This document shows positions 35,477 to 43,789 of a DNA stretch of 64,000 nt, piece by piece. Source of the stretch: Herbaspirillum sp. alder98. Lineage in GTDB: Bacteria > Pseudomonadota > Gammaproteobacteria > Burkholderiales > Burkholderiaceae_D. A program made the position numbers and the translations under genes. The stretch spans positions 372,001 through 436,000 of the forward strand of contig NZ_JAIUCY010000004.1 in NCBI RefSeq assembly GCF_020179755.1, read 5' to 3'. Numbering within the stretch: position 1 is the first letter of the stretch; each line of letters begins with the position of its first letter. Below the pieces are notes generated by a model. That model worked only from the letters and a program-made list of their open reading frames with translations, made no database searches and was not told the origin of the DNA.

Positions 35477-36477
35477 TGCGTCCCGATCTCGCGCCCCCTA
35501 TCGACAAGACCGTTGCGCTCCAGGCCGCAGAATACTTCTTTGTGCTGCGCGCGCCGGAGGCGACGAAAGCCGATATCGAAGCCTGCGCCCGTTGGCGCGC
35601 AGCCGCCCCGGAACATGAACGCGCCTGGCAACATGCGCAAGACATCAGCCGCAAGTTCGGCATGGTGCCGGGCCACCTGGCCAACGCTACCCTGGGACGC
35701 CACCAGGGCCAGGCACGCCGCCAGGCAGTCAAGACCCTGGCGCTGCTGCTGGTGGCCGCACCGGCCGGCTGGATGACCTGGCACTCGCAGCCGGCGCGCG
35801 CGTGGCGCGCCGACTACCGCACGGCCACCGGCGAGCGCATGGAGGTGGTGCTGGACGATGGCAGCAAGGTCACCCTCAACACACAAAGCGCCATCGACGT
35901 TGCCTTCGATGGCACACAGCGACTGGTCAGGTTGATCGACGGCGAAATCCTGATCGAGACCGCGGCTGACAAGGGCGCCGCATCCTCAGGTCGCTATCGC
36001 CCGTTTCTGGTCGAAACTGCCGAGGGACAATTGCGCGCCCTGGGCACGCGCTTCATCGTCCGCCAGAACGATGACTTCAGCCGGCTGGCCGTGCTTGAGG
36101 GCCGCGTAGAAATCAATCGTTTCGGCGCGCGGAAGGGCGACCTGCCGGACAGCGCCCCGACCGTCGTGGCCGCCGGTGAGCAAACCCGGTTCTCTGCCCA
36201 CGACATTGTCGAGAAACGTCCACTGGACCCGCATGCCGATAGCTGGCTCCAAGGTGAACTCTATGCCAGCGACATGCGGCTGGACGATTTTCTGGCGGAG
36301 CTGCAACGCTATCGGCGGGGCATACTGCGCTGCGACCCGGCGGTGGCATCGCTACGCATCGCTGGCGTATTCCAGCTCAAGGATACGGAGCAGGTCTTGC
36401 ATAGCCTGCCCAACGCACTGCCGGTGAATGTGCGCTACCGGACCCGGTATTGGGTGACGCTGGTGCCATCTGGCTGA
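35473..36477 (+). CDS. FecR-family anti-sigma/sensor protein
   Basis: This 334-residue protein has a cytoplasmic FecR N-terminal domain (about 10-80, including DIEACARWRAAAPEHERAWQ), one transmembrane helix near residues 92-108, and a periplasmic FecR domain with LDDGSKVTLNTQSAIDV and VRLIDGEILIE. It carries the signal from the outer-membrane receptor to the ECF sigma factor. Two consecutive ATG codons (35473 and 35476) are available; either overlaps the sigma stop, so translation is coupled. Confidence 0.92.
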   Translation: MMRPDLAPPIDKTVALQAAEYFFVLRAPEATKADIEACARWRAAAPEHERAWQHAQDISRKFGMVPGHLANATLGRHQGQARRQAVKTLALLLVAAPAGWMTWHSQPARAWRADYRTATGERMEVVLDDGSKVTLNTQSAIDVAFDGTQRLVRLIDGEILIETAADKGAASSGRYRPFLVETAEGQLRALGTRFIVRQNDDFSRLAVLEGRVEINRFGARKGDLPDSAPTVVAAGEQTRFSAHDIVEKRPLDPHADSWLQGELYASDMRLDDFLAELQRYRRGILRCDPAVASLRIAGVFQLKDTEQVLHSLPNALPVNVRYRTRYWVTLVPSG

Positions 36478-36545
36478 TCTTTTTTTTTAACTTTTCACAC
36501 TCTTCTAACTTTTTTCAGATTCTGTGTCCCTTTTCATTTTTTCGC

Positions 36546-36578
36546 GTGTGAAGTGAGTAAGAACACCATTTCACACTC
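36546..36578. promoter_or_regulatory. Repeated TTCACAC motifs before the TonB receptor gene
   Basis: GTGTGAAGTGAG (36546-36557) is followed by TTTCACACTC (36569-36578), giving a GTGTGAA/TTCACAC inverted repeat. A direct copy of TTCACACTC lies at 36494-36502. The second arm ends 15 bases before the ATG, near the GGGGAAA ribosome-binding site. Confidence 0.35.
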
Positions 36579-36593
36579 AGGGGAAAAGAATCC

Positions 36594-39044
36594 ATGGTTC
36601 AACATATCAAGCCCGCGCGCCCGCTTGCCCGGCGCCAACGCCGCTCGACCGGCAGCAACGCCATGCGTCGTGGTCGCGCAGTCGTTCTGCTCGGGGCGCT
36701 CGCCAGCGCGGCAAGCTACTCGCCTTCGTCGGCCGTGGCGCAGTCGGTTCCCGCGCCACTGCTGATTCAATACCAGATTTCACCTGGCCCGCTGGCGGAC
36801 GTGTTGGCCCAGTTTGCCAGCCGCTCCGGCATCAGCATTGCCATCCCACCCGAGCTGGTGCATGAGCGTCGCAGCCAGGGACTGAAAGGAAGTTATTCGA
36901 TACCAGACGGTTTCACCGCGCTGCTGCAGGCGACCGACCTTGAAGCCGTCACCCGCGGCGACCGCGCTTATGCCCTGCGCCGGCGCGCGGCATCGGTGGC
37001 GGCATCCGACAGCGCGCCGCTGCCGACCATCGCCGTCACCGCCGCAGCAACCCTCGACCCGACCACCGAGGGCACCAGCTCGTACACCAGCGGCGCCGTC
37101 TCGATCGGCAAGTCGGACCAGAAGCTCAAGGACATTCCACAATCGGTCAGCGTGCTGACGCGGCAACGCATGGATGACCAGAACCTGGTCAGCCTGGGCG
37201 AATCGATGCGCTACGTCACCGGCATGCGCAGCAACCAGACCGGCACCGGGCTGGACAACATCGAGTCGCGCGGCTTCCTGATCGGGAACTACCTCATCGA
37301 CGGCTTGCCGGTCAAAGGCGGCCAGGGGGTCTGGGGCAACAACCTGATGGACATGGGACTCTACGACCGCGCCGAAATCTGGCGCGGGCCCACCGGCCTG
37401 CTGGAGGGCGCGGGCGAACCCAGCGGCACGATCAACCTGGTGCGCAAGCGCGCCCATGCCGAATTTGCAGCGCAGGCGGCCGTCACGCTGGGCTCATGGA
37501 ACCAGAAACGCGCCGAGTTCGATATCACCGGCGCACTCAACCAGGACGGGACGCTACGCGCGCGCCTGGTGGCGATCCACGATGACCGCGACAGCTTCAC
37601 CGACCGGGTCTGGATGCGCAAGGAGACTGTGTACGGGACCCTGGAATACGACTTCACTCGCGACACCACGCTCTCGTTAGGGGCGACCGGCCAAAGCGGC
37701 AGCTCACTGGTCTATGCCGGCTTACCGCTGACGGCCGGCGGCATCAATCCGGATTTGCCGCGCTCGACCTTCCTGGGCTCCACCAACGGCACCAAGCGCG
37801 ACTATGGTCAACGCTACTTTGCCGAGCTGGAGCATCGCCTGGCCGATGGCGGCAAATTCAAACTCAGCGCCAACCAGTATCTGCGCGGCACCACCCTCGA
37901 CCGCTTCTGGTCCAACAGCTATATCAACCCGGTCACCCGCAACGTTACCATCCGCGGCCAGAAGCAACGCTCACGCGAGGAAGACCGCGACCTCGATGCC
38001 TTCCTGCTGTTGCCGGCCACCTTCGGCGGCTTGCGACAGGAATTCGTGGTGGGCGCCAACTACCAGACCTACGAAGGCGGGCAAGTCCAGGGCAACGCCA
38101 CTTCATTCCAGCAGAATGTGGATAACCCCAACCTGAACCTGGTCATCCCGGATGTCGACCCCGGCCCGACGCCGCGCACCAGGGTCATCCAATATGGCGT
38201 CTACACGCAGGCGCGCCTGAAACCATGGCAACCCTTGAGCGTGCTGCTGGGTGGCCGGATGGCGTGGTGGAAGACGACCGATCCCGACGTGCTGGACAAC
38301 AACCAGACCATCAGCGCCAAGTTCGTTCCCAATGTCGGCCTGATCCTGGCGCTGAACCCGCACTACTCGCTGTACGCCAGCTTCAACCGCATCTTCGCGC
38401 CGCAGACCGCGCGCGCGGTAGACCAATCGCTGCTGGCGCCCAGGAGCGGCAAGCAGGTGGAGGCGGGTATCAAGGGCGAGTTCATGGAGGGCCAGCTCAA
38501 TGGCCACGTGGCCGTGTTCCGCATCAACGACACCAACCGTGCCATCACCGATCCCAGCGACAGCGATTACTCGATCGCGGCCGGCGAAGTCGAAAGCCAG
38601 GGCATGGAAGCCGAGATCAGTGGCCGGCTGACCCGGCAATGGGACCTCAGCGCCGGCTATGCCTACACCGCCACACGCTACGTGAACGCAGCGCTCGACA
38701 GCCAGGGCACGCCCTTCAACAGCGCCTTCCCGCGCCACAATGTCACCCTGTGGACCAAATATCGCTTCGGCCCCGGCGCCCTGGAAAAAGCCAGCATCGG
38801 CGGCGGCATGCGCGCCATCAGCAAGATCTCGGCGCAGTATGGAAGTACCACGTGGACCCAGTCAGCCTATGCGGTATTCGCGCTGCAGGCAGGATGGGAA
38901 ATCTCGCCCAAGGTGAACGCCAGCCTGACCGTCAACAACCTGTTCGACAAGAGCTACTTCGAACGACTCGGCGGCGGGCAGTATCGCCAGACCTACTACG
39001 GCGAACCGCGTAGCGTGACCTTGGCCATCAGGGCCAAGTATTGA
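36594..39044 (+). CDS. TonB-dependent siderophore receptor with N-terminal STN signalling domain
   Basis: This 816-residue outer-membrane receptor has a basic signal peptide ending near AVAQS (about residue 51), an STN signalling domain (about 55-130, with PLADVLAQFASRSGIS), a TonB box around LPTIAVTA, a plug domain (IPQSVSVLTRQRMDDQN, IWRGPTGLLEGAGEPSG), and a beta-barrel ending in LNVNNLFDKSYFERL-like VNNLFDKSYFERLGG and a terminal aromatic-rich strand. It is of the FhuE/FoxA/FpvA type for ferric hydroxamate or pyoverdine-like siderophores. The STN domain means it also signals to the adjacent FecR-sigma pair. Confidence 0.93.
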   Translation: MVQHIKPARPLARRQRRSTGSNAMRRGRAVVLLGALASAASYSPSSAVAQSVPAPLLIQYQISPGPLADVLAQFASRSGISIAIPPELVHERRSQGLKGSYSIPDGFTALLQATDLEAVTRGDRAYALRRRAASVAASDSAPLPTIAVTAAATLDPTTEGTSSYTSGAVSIGKSDQKLKDIPQSVSVLTRQRMDDQNLVSLGESMRYVTGMRSNQTGTGLDNIESRGFLIGNYLIDGLPVKGGQGVWGNNLMDMGLYDRAEIWRGPTGLLEGAGEPSGTINLVRKRAHAEFAAQAAVTLGSWNQKRAEFDITGALNQDGTLRARLVAIHDDRDSFTDRVWMRKETVYGTLEYDFTRDTTLSLGATGQSGSSLVYAGLPLTAGGINPDLPRSTFLGSTNGTKRDYGQRYFAELEHRLADGGKFKLSANQYLRGTTLDRFWSNSYINPVTRNVTIRGQKQRSREEDRDLDAFLLLPATFGGLRQEFVVGANYQTYEGGQVQGNATSFQQNVDNPNLNLVIPDVDPGPTPRTRVIQYGVYTQARLKPWQPLSVLLGGRMAWWKTTDPDVLDNNQTISAKFVPNVGLILALNPHYSLYASFNRIFAPQTARAVDQSLLAPRSGKQVEAGIKGEFMEGQLNGHVAVFRINDTNRAITDPSDSDYSIAAGEVESQGMEAEISGRLTRQWDLSAGYAYTATRYVNAALDSQGTPFNSAFPRHNVTLWTKYRFGPGALEKASIGGGMRAISKISAQYGSTTWTQSAYAVFALQAGWEISPKVNASLTVNNLFDKSYFERLGGGQYRQTYYGEPRSVTLAIRAKY

Positions 39045-39065
39045 AGCCAGGCGATTGAAGCAATA

Positions 39066-39146
39066 CGCTGGGCCCCGACATTCGTCAGGGCGACAGAAGT
39101 TGATTTACAAGAAGCCCGTCGTGCCGGCGAAGGCCGGTACCCAGTG
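39066..39146. repeat. Composite REP-like element
   Basis: Hairpin 1 spans CGCTGGGCCCCGACATTCG to GGGCGA (39066-39093). Hairpin 2 pairs GTGCCGGC (39121-39128) with GCCGGTAC (39133-39140) around GAAG. The layout and spacing (including TTGATTTA between hairpins) match the 4392-4472 copy. Confidence 0.75.
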
Positions 39147-39176
39147 ACGTCGGTGGTGTATCGACGGTTACCACCC

Positions 39177-39210
39177 GTCACTGGGCCCAGACCTTCGTCA
39201 GGACCCAGGA
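39177..39210. repeat. Degenerate third REP-like unit
   Basis: GTCACTGGGCCCAGAC, then CTTCGTCAGGACCCAGG, resembles hairpin 1 with several mismatches. It directly follows the composite element at 39066-39146, making a three-unit cluster between convergent genes. Confidence 0.55.
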
Positions 39211-39231
39211 TGAGTTGCCAGCAACCGTTCG

Positions 39232-40407
39232 TTAGCGTCTGCGCGTCATCACCAGCAACGCTGCCACGCACGCCAGCGCCCCGCTGAGAAAAGCGCTCGG
39301 ATAGCCGTACCACCCGATCACCATCCCCACCACCGGTCCCGTCAATCCCGCAGCCACGTCCACGCAAGCCATGAAGCCGGCGATAGCCATGCCACGCGAA
39401 TGCGCCGGCACCCGGGCCATGGCCTGCAAGCCCATCGATGGAAACACTAACGAAAAACCGATCCCGGTGATCACGGTACCGATCAGCGCCATCAGCGGAT
39501 GCGGCGCCATCCATAACAGCAACTGCCCGCACAACTCGATCGCCACCGACACCATCGCCACCCGATGCGCGCCGATGCGCTCGGGCAGGTGGGCGAACAG
39601 CAACCTGACGCCGATGAACCCCGCCGAGAAGCCGAAGATGGCCTGCCCCGCGCCGCTCCAGTCGTGATGCTTGTAGAGCAGCACCAGAAAGCTGGTCAGG
39701 ATGGCGAACGGCATCGCGCTCAAGGCGGCGGCGACGCCGAACCGCCCGATCAGGCGCATCACCGCCAAGAACGGCAGACCGCCTCCCTGCCCGCGCATCA
39801 CCGCCAACGGCTGGAGCAGGCCGGCGATGCCCCAGCCGATCAGCGGCAGCACTATGGTGGCCCAGGCCACGCCGGCGAAACCGAAACGTTCCTGAATACC
39901 GACGCCCAGCAATCCGCCCAGCCCCAGCGCGGCGAACATCGCCATGCCCTGCCAGGCCATCACTTTTCCCGTGCCCGGTATACCCAGGCGACCAATACCC
40001 CAGGTCATGGTGCCGGTCAGATAAAGACTTTCGGCTGGCCCCATCAACAGCCGACCAGCGATCAACAGCGCCAGGCTCCAGGTGGGATGAGCGATCCAGG
40101 TCGAGGCCAGGTACAGCAGTCCGCCTGCACACGCCAGGGGCAGGCCGGCGCAGACCGCGCGCTTGGGACCGAAGCGGTCGCAATAGGAACCAGAGAATTG
40201 ACGCGAAAGAATGGTAGAGAACGACTGGATGCCGACCACCCAGCCCACCACCAGTGCGCTGTAGCCGAGCACGCCGTTGACGTGCAACGGCAAGGCCGGC
40301 AGCGGAATGCCGATCGACAGGAAACCACTGAAGATGATCGCCACCAGCGGCAGCAGCTGGCGCGCACTGGATGACGTCATCGGGGGCACATCTGTGCTGC
40401 TGCTCAT
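39232..40407 (-). CDS. MFS transporter (drug/arabinose-efflux YhhS-like group)
   Basis: This roughly 391-residue inner-membrane protein has 12 hydrophobic segments and the motif GSYCDRFGPKRAVCAGLP between helices 2 and 3, typical of proton-driven efflux proteins. SAGFIGVRLLFAHLPERIGAHRVAM lies between helices 8 and 9. Substrate unknown; siderophore or metabolite export is possible because the siderophore receptor gene is next to it, but the two are convergent and separated by REP-like repeats. The start at 40407 follows GGAG; a further ATG nine codons in is also possible. Confidence 0.85.
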   Translation of the reverse strand: MSSSTDVPPMTSSSARQLLPLVAIIFSGFLSIGIPLPALPLHVNGVLGYSALVVGWVVGIQSFSTILSRQFSGSYCDRFGPKRAVCAGLPLACAGGLLYLASTWIAHPTWSLALLIAGRLLMGPAESLYLTGTMTWGIGRLGIPGTGKVMAWQGMAMFAALGLGGLLGVGIQERFGFAGVAWATIVLPLIGWGIAGLLQPLAVMRGQGGGLPFLAVMRLIGRFGVAAALSAMPFAILTSFLVLLYKHHDWSGAGQAIFGFSAGFIGVRLLFAHLPERIGAHRVAMVSVAIELCGQLLLWMAPHPLMALIGTVITGIGFSLVFPSMGLQAMARVPAHSRGMAIAGFMACVDVAAGLTGPVVGMVIGWYGYPSAFLSGALACVAALLVMTRRR

Positions 40408-40499
40408 GCGCCACTCCCGGCGTGTTGGGTCGCCGGGCAGTATAGCCAGCTTTGGCACGGCGGCTCATGCGCCGTGCTTATGCCCGCTATCGACCAGCG

Positions 40500-41792
40500 C
40501 TATGCGGCGACTGCCTGCGGCATGGCCCGATGGCCCTTGATGCGCAACACCAGCACCGCGCCGACCAGGCAGGCCACGCCCATGAGGATCGACGACAAGG
40601 TGTAGTTGCCCAGCGTGGCACGCATGTATCCGGCCACGGTGGTGGCGGTTGCGGCCCCCAGCTGGTGACCGGCGACGATCCAGCCGAACACGATCGGGGC
40701 TGCGGCACGACCGAACACGTCATTGGCCAGGCGCACCGTGGGCGGCACCGTGGCGATCCAGTCGAGGCCGTAGAAGATGGCGAAGATCGCCAGCCCGTAA
40801 TACTGCAGGCCGAACGCATACGGCAGGAAGATCAGTGCGATGCCACGCAGGCCGTAATACCAGAACAGCAGCACGCGCGGATTGTAGCGATCCGACAGCC
40901 AGCCCGACAGCGTAGTGCCGACCAGGTCCAGCAGGCCCATGGCCGCCAGGATCGAAGCGCCGCCGACTTCGTTGATGCCGTAGTCGTTGCACATGGCAAT
41001 GAACTGGGTACCGATATAACCGTTGGTGGACAAGCCGCAAACGAAGAAGCTGAAGAACAGCAGCCAGAAGTCAGGCATGCGGGCCGAGGTGCGCAATGCG
41101 TCGAAGGCGATCGCCAGCGGGTTCTTGCGGGTCGGCGCCGGTTCCTGGTGGTCATCGGCCTGGCCCAGCATGGTGGTGCCGATGGCAGACGGGCTCTCCG
41201 GCAGCAGCAGCCACACCAGCGGAATGGCCACCAGCGACACCAGCGACACCAGGATCGCCACCGAGCGCCAGCCGTAAGACCCGACCATCGCCGCCATCAA
41301 CGGCAGGAACACCATCTGGCCGGTGGCCGCGCTGGCCGTCAGCAAACCCATGGCCAGGCCGCGTCGCTTCTCGAACCAGCGGCCGACGATGGTCGCGCCC
41401 AGCGTATTGGCCGCCACGCCGGTCCCCACGCCCACCAGCAGGCCCCACGACAACAGCATGTGCCACGGCATCTGCATCAGCGTGCTCAAGGCCGTGCCCA
41501 CGGCCAGCAATGCCAATGCGCCCAGCACCACGCGGCGGATGCCGAAGCGTTGCATGGCAGCCGCCGAGAACGGACCGATCAAGCCGTAGAGCGCGATGTT
41601 GACCGAGATCACCATCGAGATGGTGGAGCGGCTCCAGCCGAATTCCTGCTCCAGCGGCAGGATCATGACCGAAGGCGTGGCGCGGATGCCAGCCGAACAC
41701 AGCAGGACCAGGAAGATGACCCCGACCACGATCCACGCATAGTGGAACCGGGGCGCCACGGACCTGGCGAGCGATTGAGTGAGCTTGTTCAT
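40500..41792 (-). CDS. MFS transporter (monocarboxylate/oxalate-formate antiporter type)
   Basis: This 430-residue protein has 12 predicted helices, with YAWIVVGVIFLVLLCSAGIRATPS at helix 1 and LSWGLLVGVGTGVAANTLGATIVGRWFEKRRGLA around helices 4-5, which is the OFA/monocarboxylate-carrier style. Such proteins carry oxalate, formate, lactate or aromatic acids. It is transcribed on the minus strand, 80 bases downstream of a MarR-type regulator gene on the same strand, which may control it. Confidence 0.86.
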   Translation of the reverse strand: MNKLTQSLARSVAPRFHYAWIVVGVIFLVLLCSAGIRATPSVMILPLEQEFGWSRSTISMVISVNIALYGLIGPFSAAAMQRFGIRRVVLGALALLAVGTALSTLMQMPWHMLLSWGLLVGVGTGVAANTLGATIVGRWFEKRRGLAMGLLTASAATGQMVFLPLMAAMVGSYGWRSVAILVSLVSLVAIPLVWLLLPESPSAIGTTMLGQADDHQEPAPTRKNPLAIAFDALRTSARMPDFWLLFFSFFVCGLSTNGYIGTQFIAMCNDYGINEVGGASILAAMGLLDLVGTTLSGWLSDRYNPRVLLFWYYGLRGIALIFLPYAFGLQYYGLAIFAIFYGLDWIATVPPTVRLANDVFGRAAAPIVFGWIVAGHQLGAATATTVAGYMRATLGNYTLSSILMGVACLVGAVLVLRIKGHRAMPQAVAA

Positions 41793-41872
41793 TGCATGAG
41801 TGATGGGATGTTTGGCGGGGAAGGGGTTGTTATGGATTTGTGGTGAAGCGCTAAATAATCAGTGGCCGGTAT

Positions 41873-42307
41873 TCATTCCGGTTGCAGGCGCTGGTACGAA
41901 TCGCTCACGGTCTGGTCGAGCCGATCCGACAATTCAGGGCCCAGCAGGCGATCGATCTCATCCTGCGCGCGCTGCCAGTTGGGACGTGCCCGGTCCAGCT
42001 TGGCGCGACCGGACGCGCTCAGTTGCAGCATGAACGAACGCTTGTCGAGATGGGCGTCTGCGGACGGCTCGAAGGTCTCGATCCAGCCGGCGGCAATCAG
42101 CGGCTTGAGCGCGCGCGACAAGGTGCTGCGGTCCATCCCCATCACCACCGCCAGTTCCGGATTGGCCACCGGGCCGCGACCAATCCGACTGATCAGCGAG
42201 TATTGGGTGATGGTCAATTCGTCCGGCAACAGATGGTGGTCATAGATGACCGTGATCCGGCGCGTCAGCCGGCGCAGCGGCGAACAGGTGCAGATGTCTT
42301 TGCTCAT
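41873..42307 (-). CDS. MarR-family transcriptional regulator
   Basis: This 144-residue regulator has a winged helix-turn-helix with ELTITQYSLISRIGRG, ELAVVMGMDRSTLSRALKPL and a wing with SADAHLDKRSFMLQLSASGR, all typical of MarR. Two cysteines near the N-terminus (CTC) could be redox-active. It precedes the MFS gene at 40500-41792 on the same strand and is divergent from a receiver-domain gene. AT-rich partial palindromes built on TATGCA at 42325-42351 between the divergent genes are candidate operators. An ATG five codons upstream is an alternative start. Confidence 0.88.
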   Translation of the reverse strand: MSKDICTCSPLRRLTRRITVIYDHHLLPDELTITQYSLISRIGRGPVANPELAVVMGMDRSTLSRALKPLIAAGWIETFEPSADAHLDKRSFMLQLSASGRAKLDRARPNWQRAQDEIDRLLGPELSDRLDQTVSDSYQRLQPE

Positions 42308-42437
42308 GACTCGAATTATCAATGTATATGCAACGATGCGTATGCATAATATGTTTCACAATCCGGGCTGTCAAGGGCAACTGCGCTATCATGTAACGAT
42401 CGTTGCTATACCGATCCTTAGCCGACAGGACCGACTG

Positions 42438-42827
42438 ATGACTAACAAACAAGATGCAATCACCACTGTGCTGGTGGTCGAGGATGACCCCAACGCGCGG
42501 GAAGTCTATTCGTTGGTGCTCCAGATGGAAGGCTACGCCGTGGTCAGCGCCGACAACGGCGCCAATGCGTTGATGATGATGGAAAATCATCGGGTCGACG
42601 CGATCCTGACCGACCTGCTGATGCCGATCATGGATGGTCTCGATTTCGCGACGCGGGTCAAGGCCGATGCGCGCTTCGCCAGCCTCCCCATCGTCCTGCT
42701 CAGCGCCAGGAACCTCGAAAAGGAATTCGTGGGTGTCGACATTTTCTCGGCACTGCTGATGAAACCATGTTCGGCCGAGGACCTGACCGCAACCATCGCT
42801 GCGGTGCTGGCAAAAGCGACGCCATAG
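42438..42827 (+). CDS. Single-domain response regulator (receiver only)
   Basis: This 129-residue protein is a lone CheY-like receiver. It has the acidic pair Asp16-Asp17, phospho-acceptor Asp59 in LTDLLMPIMDGL, Ser89 in VLLSARN and Lys109 in LMKPC, so the phosphorylation site is complete. There is no output domain and no histidine kinase next to it. It may act as a shuttle, a phosphate sink or through protein contacts. The frame is open for 64 codons upstream but that part is unconserved and overlaps the divergent MarR gene; 42438 was chosen for the family start. Confidence 0.9.
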   Translation: MTNKQDAITTVLVVEDDPNAREVYSLVLQMEGYAVVSADNGANALMMMENHRVDAILTDLLMPIMDGLDFATRVKADARFASLPIVLLSARNLEKEFVGVDIFSALLMKPCSAEDLTATIAAVLAKATP

Positions 42828-42947
42828 GCTGCTGTGCCCTGGCACCTGGTGCGGCTGATTCACGCATGACTGCTGCCGCGCGATGCCGGATCGCATTGTG
42901 CTGCCAGCGCCATATTAGAAAATACCAACAATAAAATGGGGGAGCGC

Positions 42948-43262
42948 GTGAAGAATCTGCGGCGTCTGCTGCTGGCGCTATCGCTGCTGCTCCCTGCTTG
43001 CGGCATCAGCGTGGCGGCCAACTATCCCTGTTCGGGAAAGAAAGGCGGCGTTGCCCATTGCGCCGGCGCCGACTTCGTCTGCAATGATGGCTCCATCAGC
43101 GCGTCGAAACGGGTCTGCTCAATGAACCAGTCGCAGCAACTGGCCCCGATTGCGCGCGATGAAGAACAATGCAGTTGCCGTGGCCACACGTATTGCACCG
43201 GGCCACGCGGCGGCCAGTATTGCCTCGATGACAGTGGGCGAAAAAGTTACCGGCGGCGTTGA
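42948..43262 (+). CDS. Small exported cysteine-rich protein, unknown function
   Basis: This protein of about 104 residues starts with a basic N-terminus and a hydrophobic signal (RRLLLALSLLLPACGIS). LPAC could be a weak lipobox, or cleavage could follow SVAA. The mature part has eight cysteines in paired spacing (NYPCSGKKGGVAHCAG, FVCNDGS, RVCSMNQ, CSCRGHTYC, YCLDD), suggesting disulfides in the periplasm. I place the start at GTG 42948, which follows GGGGGAG, rather than the ATG at 42936 that lacks a ribosome-binding site. I recall similar unnamed proteins in other Burkholderiales, but no function. Confidence 0.65.
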   Translation: MKNLRRLLLALSLLLPACGISVAANYPCSGKKGGVAHCAGADFVCNDGSISASKRVCSMNQSQQLAPIARDEEQCSCRGHTYCTGPRGGQYCLDDSGRKSYRRR

Positions 43263-43340
43263 GCATCGAGCCGCACGACAGCGAAAGATCCGGTCGGGCC
43301 AACCGCCCTTCTTTTACACAACCCGTTTGAAACAACGACG

Positions 43341-43694
43341 ATGAAAAGATACCTTCCGCTCTTGATGGCCATCGTGTCCGGCGCCGCGCATGCGGGCTAT
43401 TCGGCCACGCTGACGACACCGTCCTACCTGGTGGAGATTCAGGTTCGTTGCGAGGAAGGCGCGGTCACCTGTGACGACGTGTCCTACCAGGGAATCAACC
43501 GCAAGACCGGCACCCGCATCAAGCTTCGGGGCAAGACCTTGCATTCCCTGTGCGCAGACGGCGTCACACCGTGCCGCTTCATCGGTTATGCGTTCAACAA
43601 CAAGGGAGTCACCTATCAGGTGGACGACGACGGGCATCTGCTGGTGATGCAGGGCAAGAAGGTGCTGGTCGATGAGCAGGGAGAGTGGGATTAG
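43341..43694 (+). CDS. Small exported protein, unknown function
   Basis: This 117-residue protein has a clear signal peptide (MKRYLPLLMAIVSGAAHA, cleavage after residue 18). The mature part has four cysteines (RCEEGAVTCDD, SLCADGVTPCRF) in two CX6-like pairs and mixed beta-type sequence. I do not recognise the family. It lies 78 bases after another small cysteine-containing exported protein on the same strand and just before the Fic promoter region. A periplasmic role is likely; nothing more can be said. Confidence 0.7.
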   Translation: MKRYLPLLMAIVSGAAHAGYSATLTTPSYLVEIQVRCEEGAVTCDDVSYQGINRKTGTRIKLRGKTLHSLCADGVTPCRFIGYAFNNKGVTYQVDDDGHLLVMQGKKVLVDEQGEWD

Positions 43695-43723
43695 GACGAA
43701 TAGACACTTATTCACCGCAATAA

Positions 43724-43735
43724 ATGCGGAGAATA
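43724..43735. promoter_or_regulatory. Outlying half-site before fic
   Basis: ATGCGGAGAATA repeats, with one change, the arm of the inverted repeat at 43742-43774. It lies 19 bp upstream of the corresponding arm, about two helical turns, in the same orientation. Confidence 0.5.
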
Positions 43736-43741
43736 AGACGG

Positions 43742-43774
43742 TATGCGGAGATTAATCGCTATAATCTCCGCATA
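43742..43774. promoter_or_regulatory. 13-bp perfect inverted repeat before fic (candidate operator)
   Basis: TATGCGGAGATTA (43742-43754) and TAATCTCCGCATA (43762-43774) are perfect inverted arms around a 7-bp spacer. With the half-sites at 43724-43735 and 43779-43788 this makes four copies of one motif in 65 bases. Confidence 0.75.
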
Positions 43775-43778
43775 TCTT

Positions 43779-43788
43779 ACGGAGATTA
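43779..43788. promoter_or_regulatory. Half-site overlapping the fic ribosome-binding site
   Basis: ACGGAGATTA repeats the operator arm and contains the GGAG that serves as the fic Shine-Dalgarno, two bases before the ATG at 43790 once the A is counted. A protein bound here could block translation start as well as transcription. Confidence 0.55.
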
Positions 43789-43789
43789 A

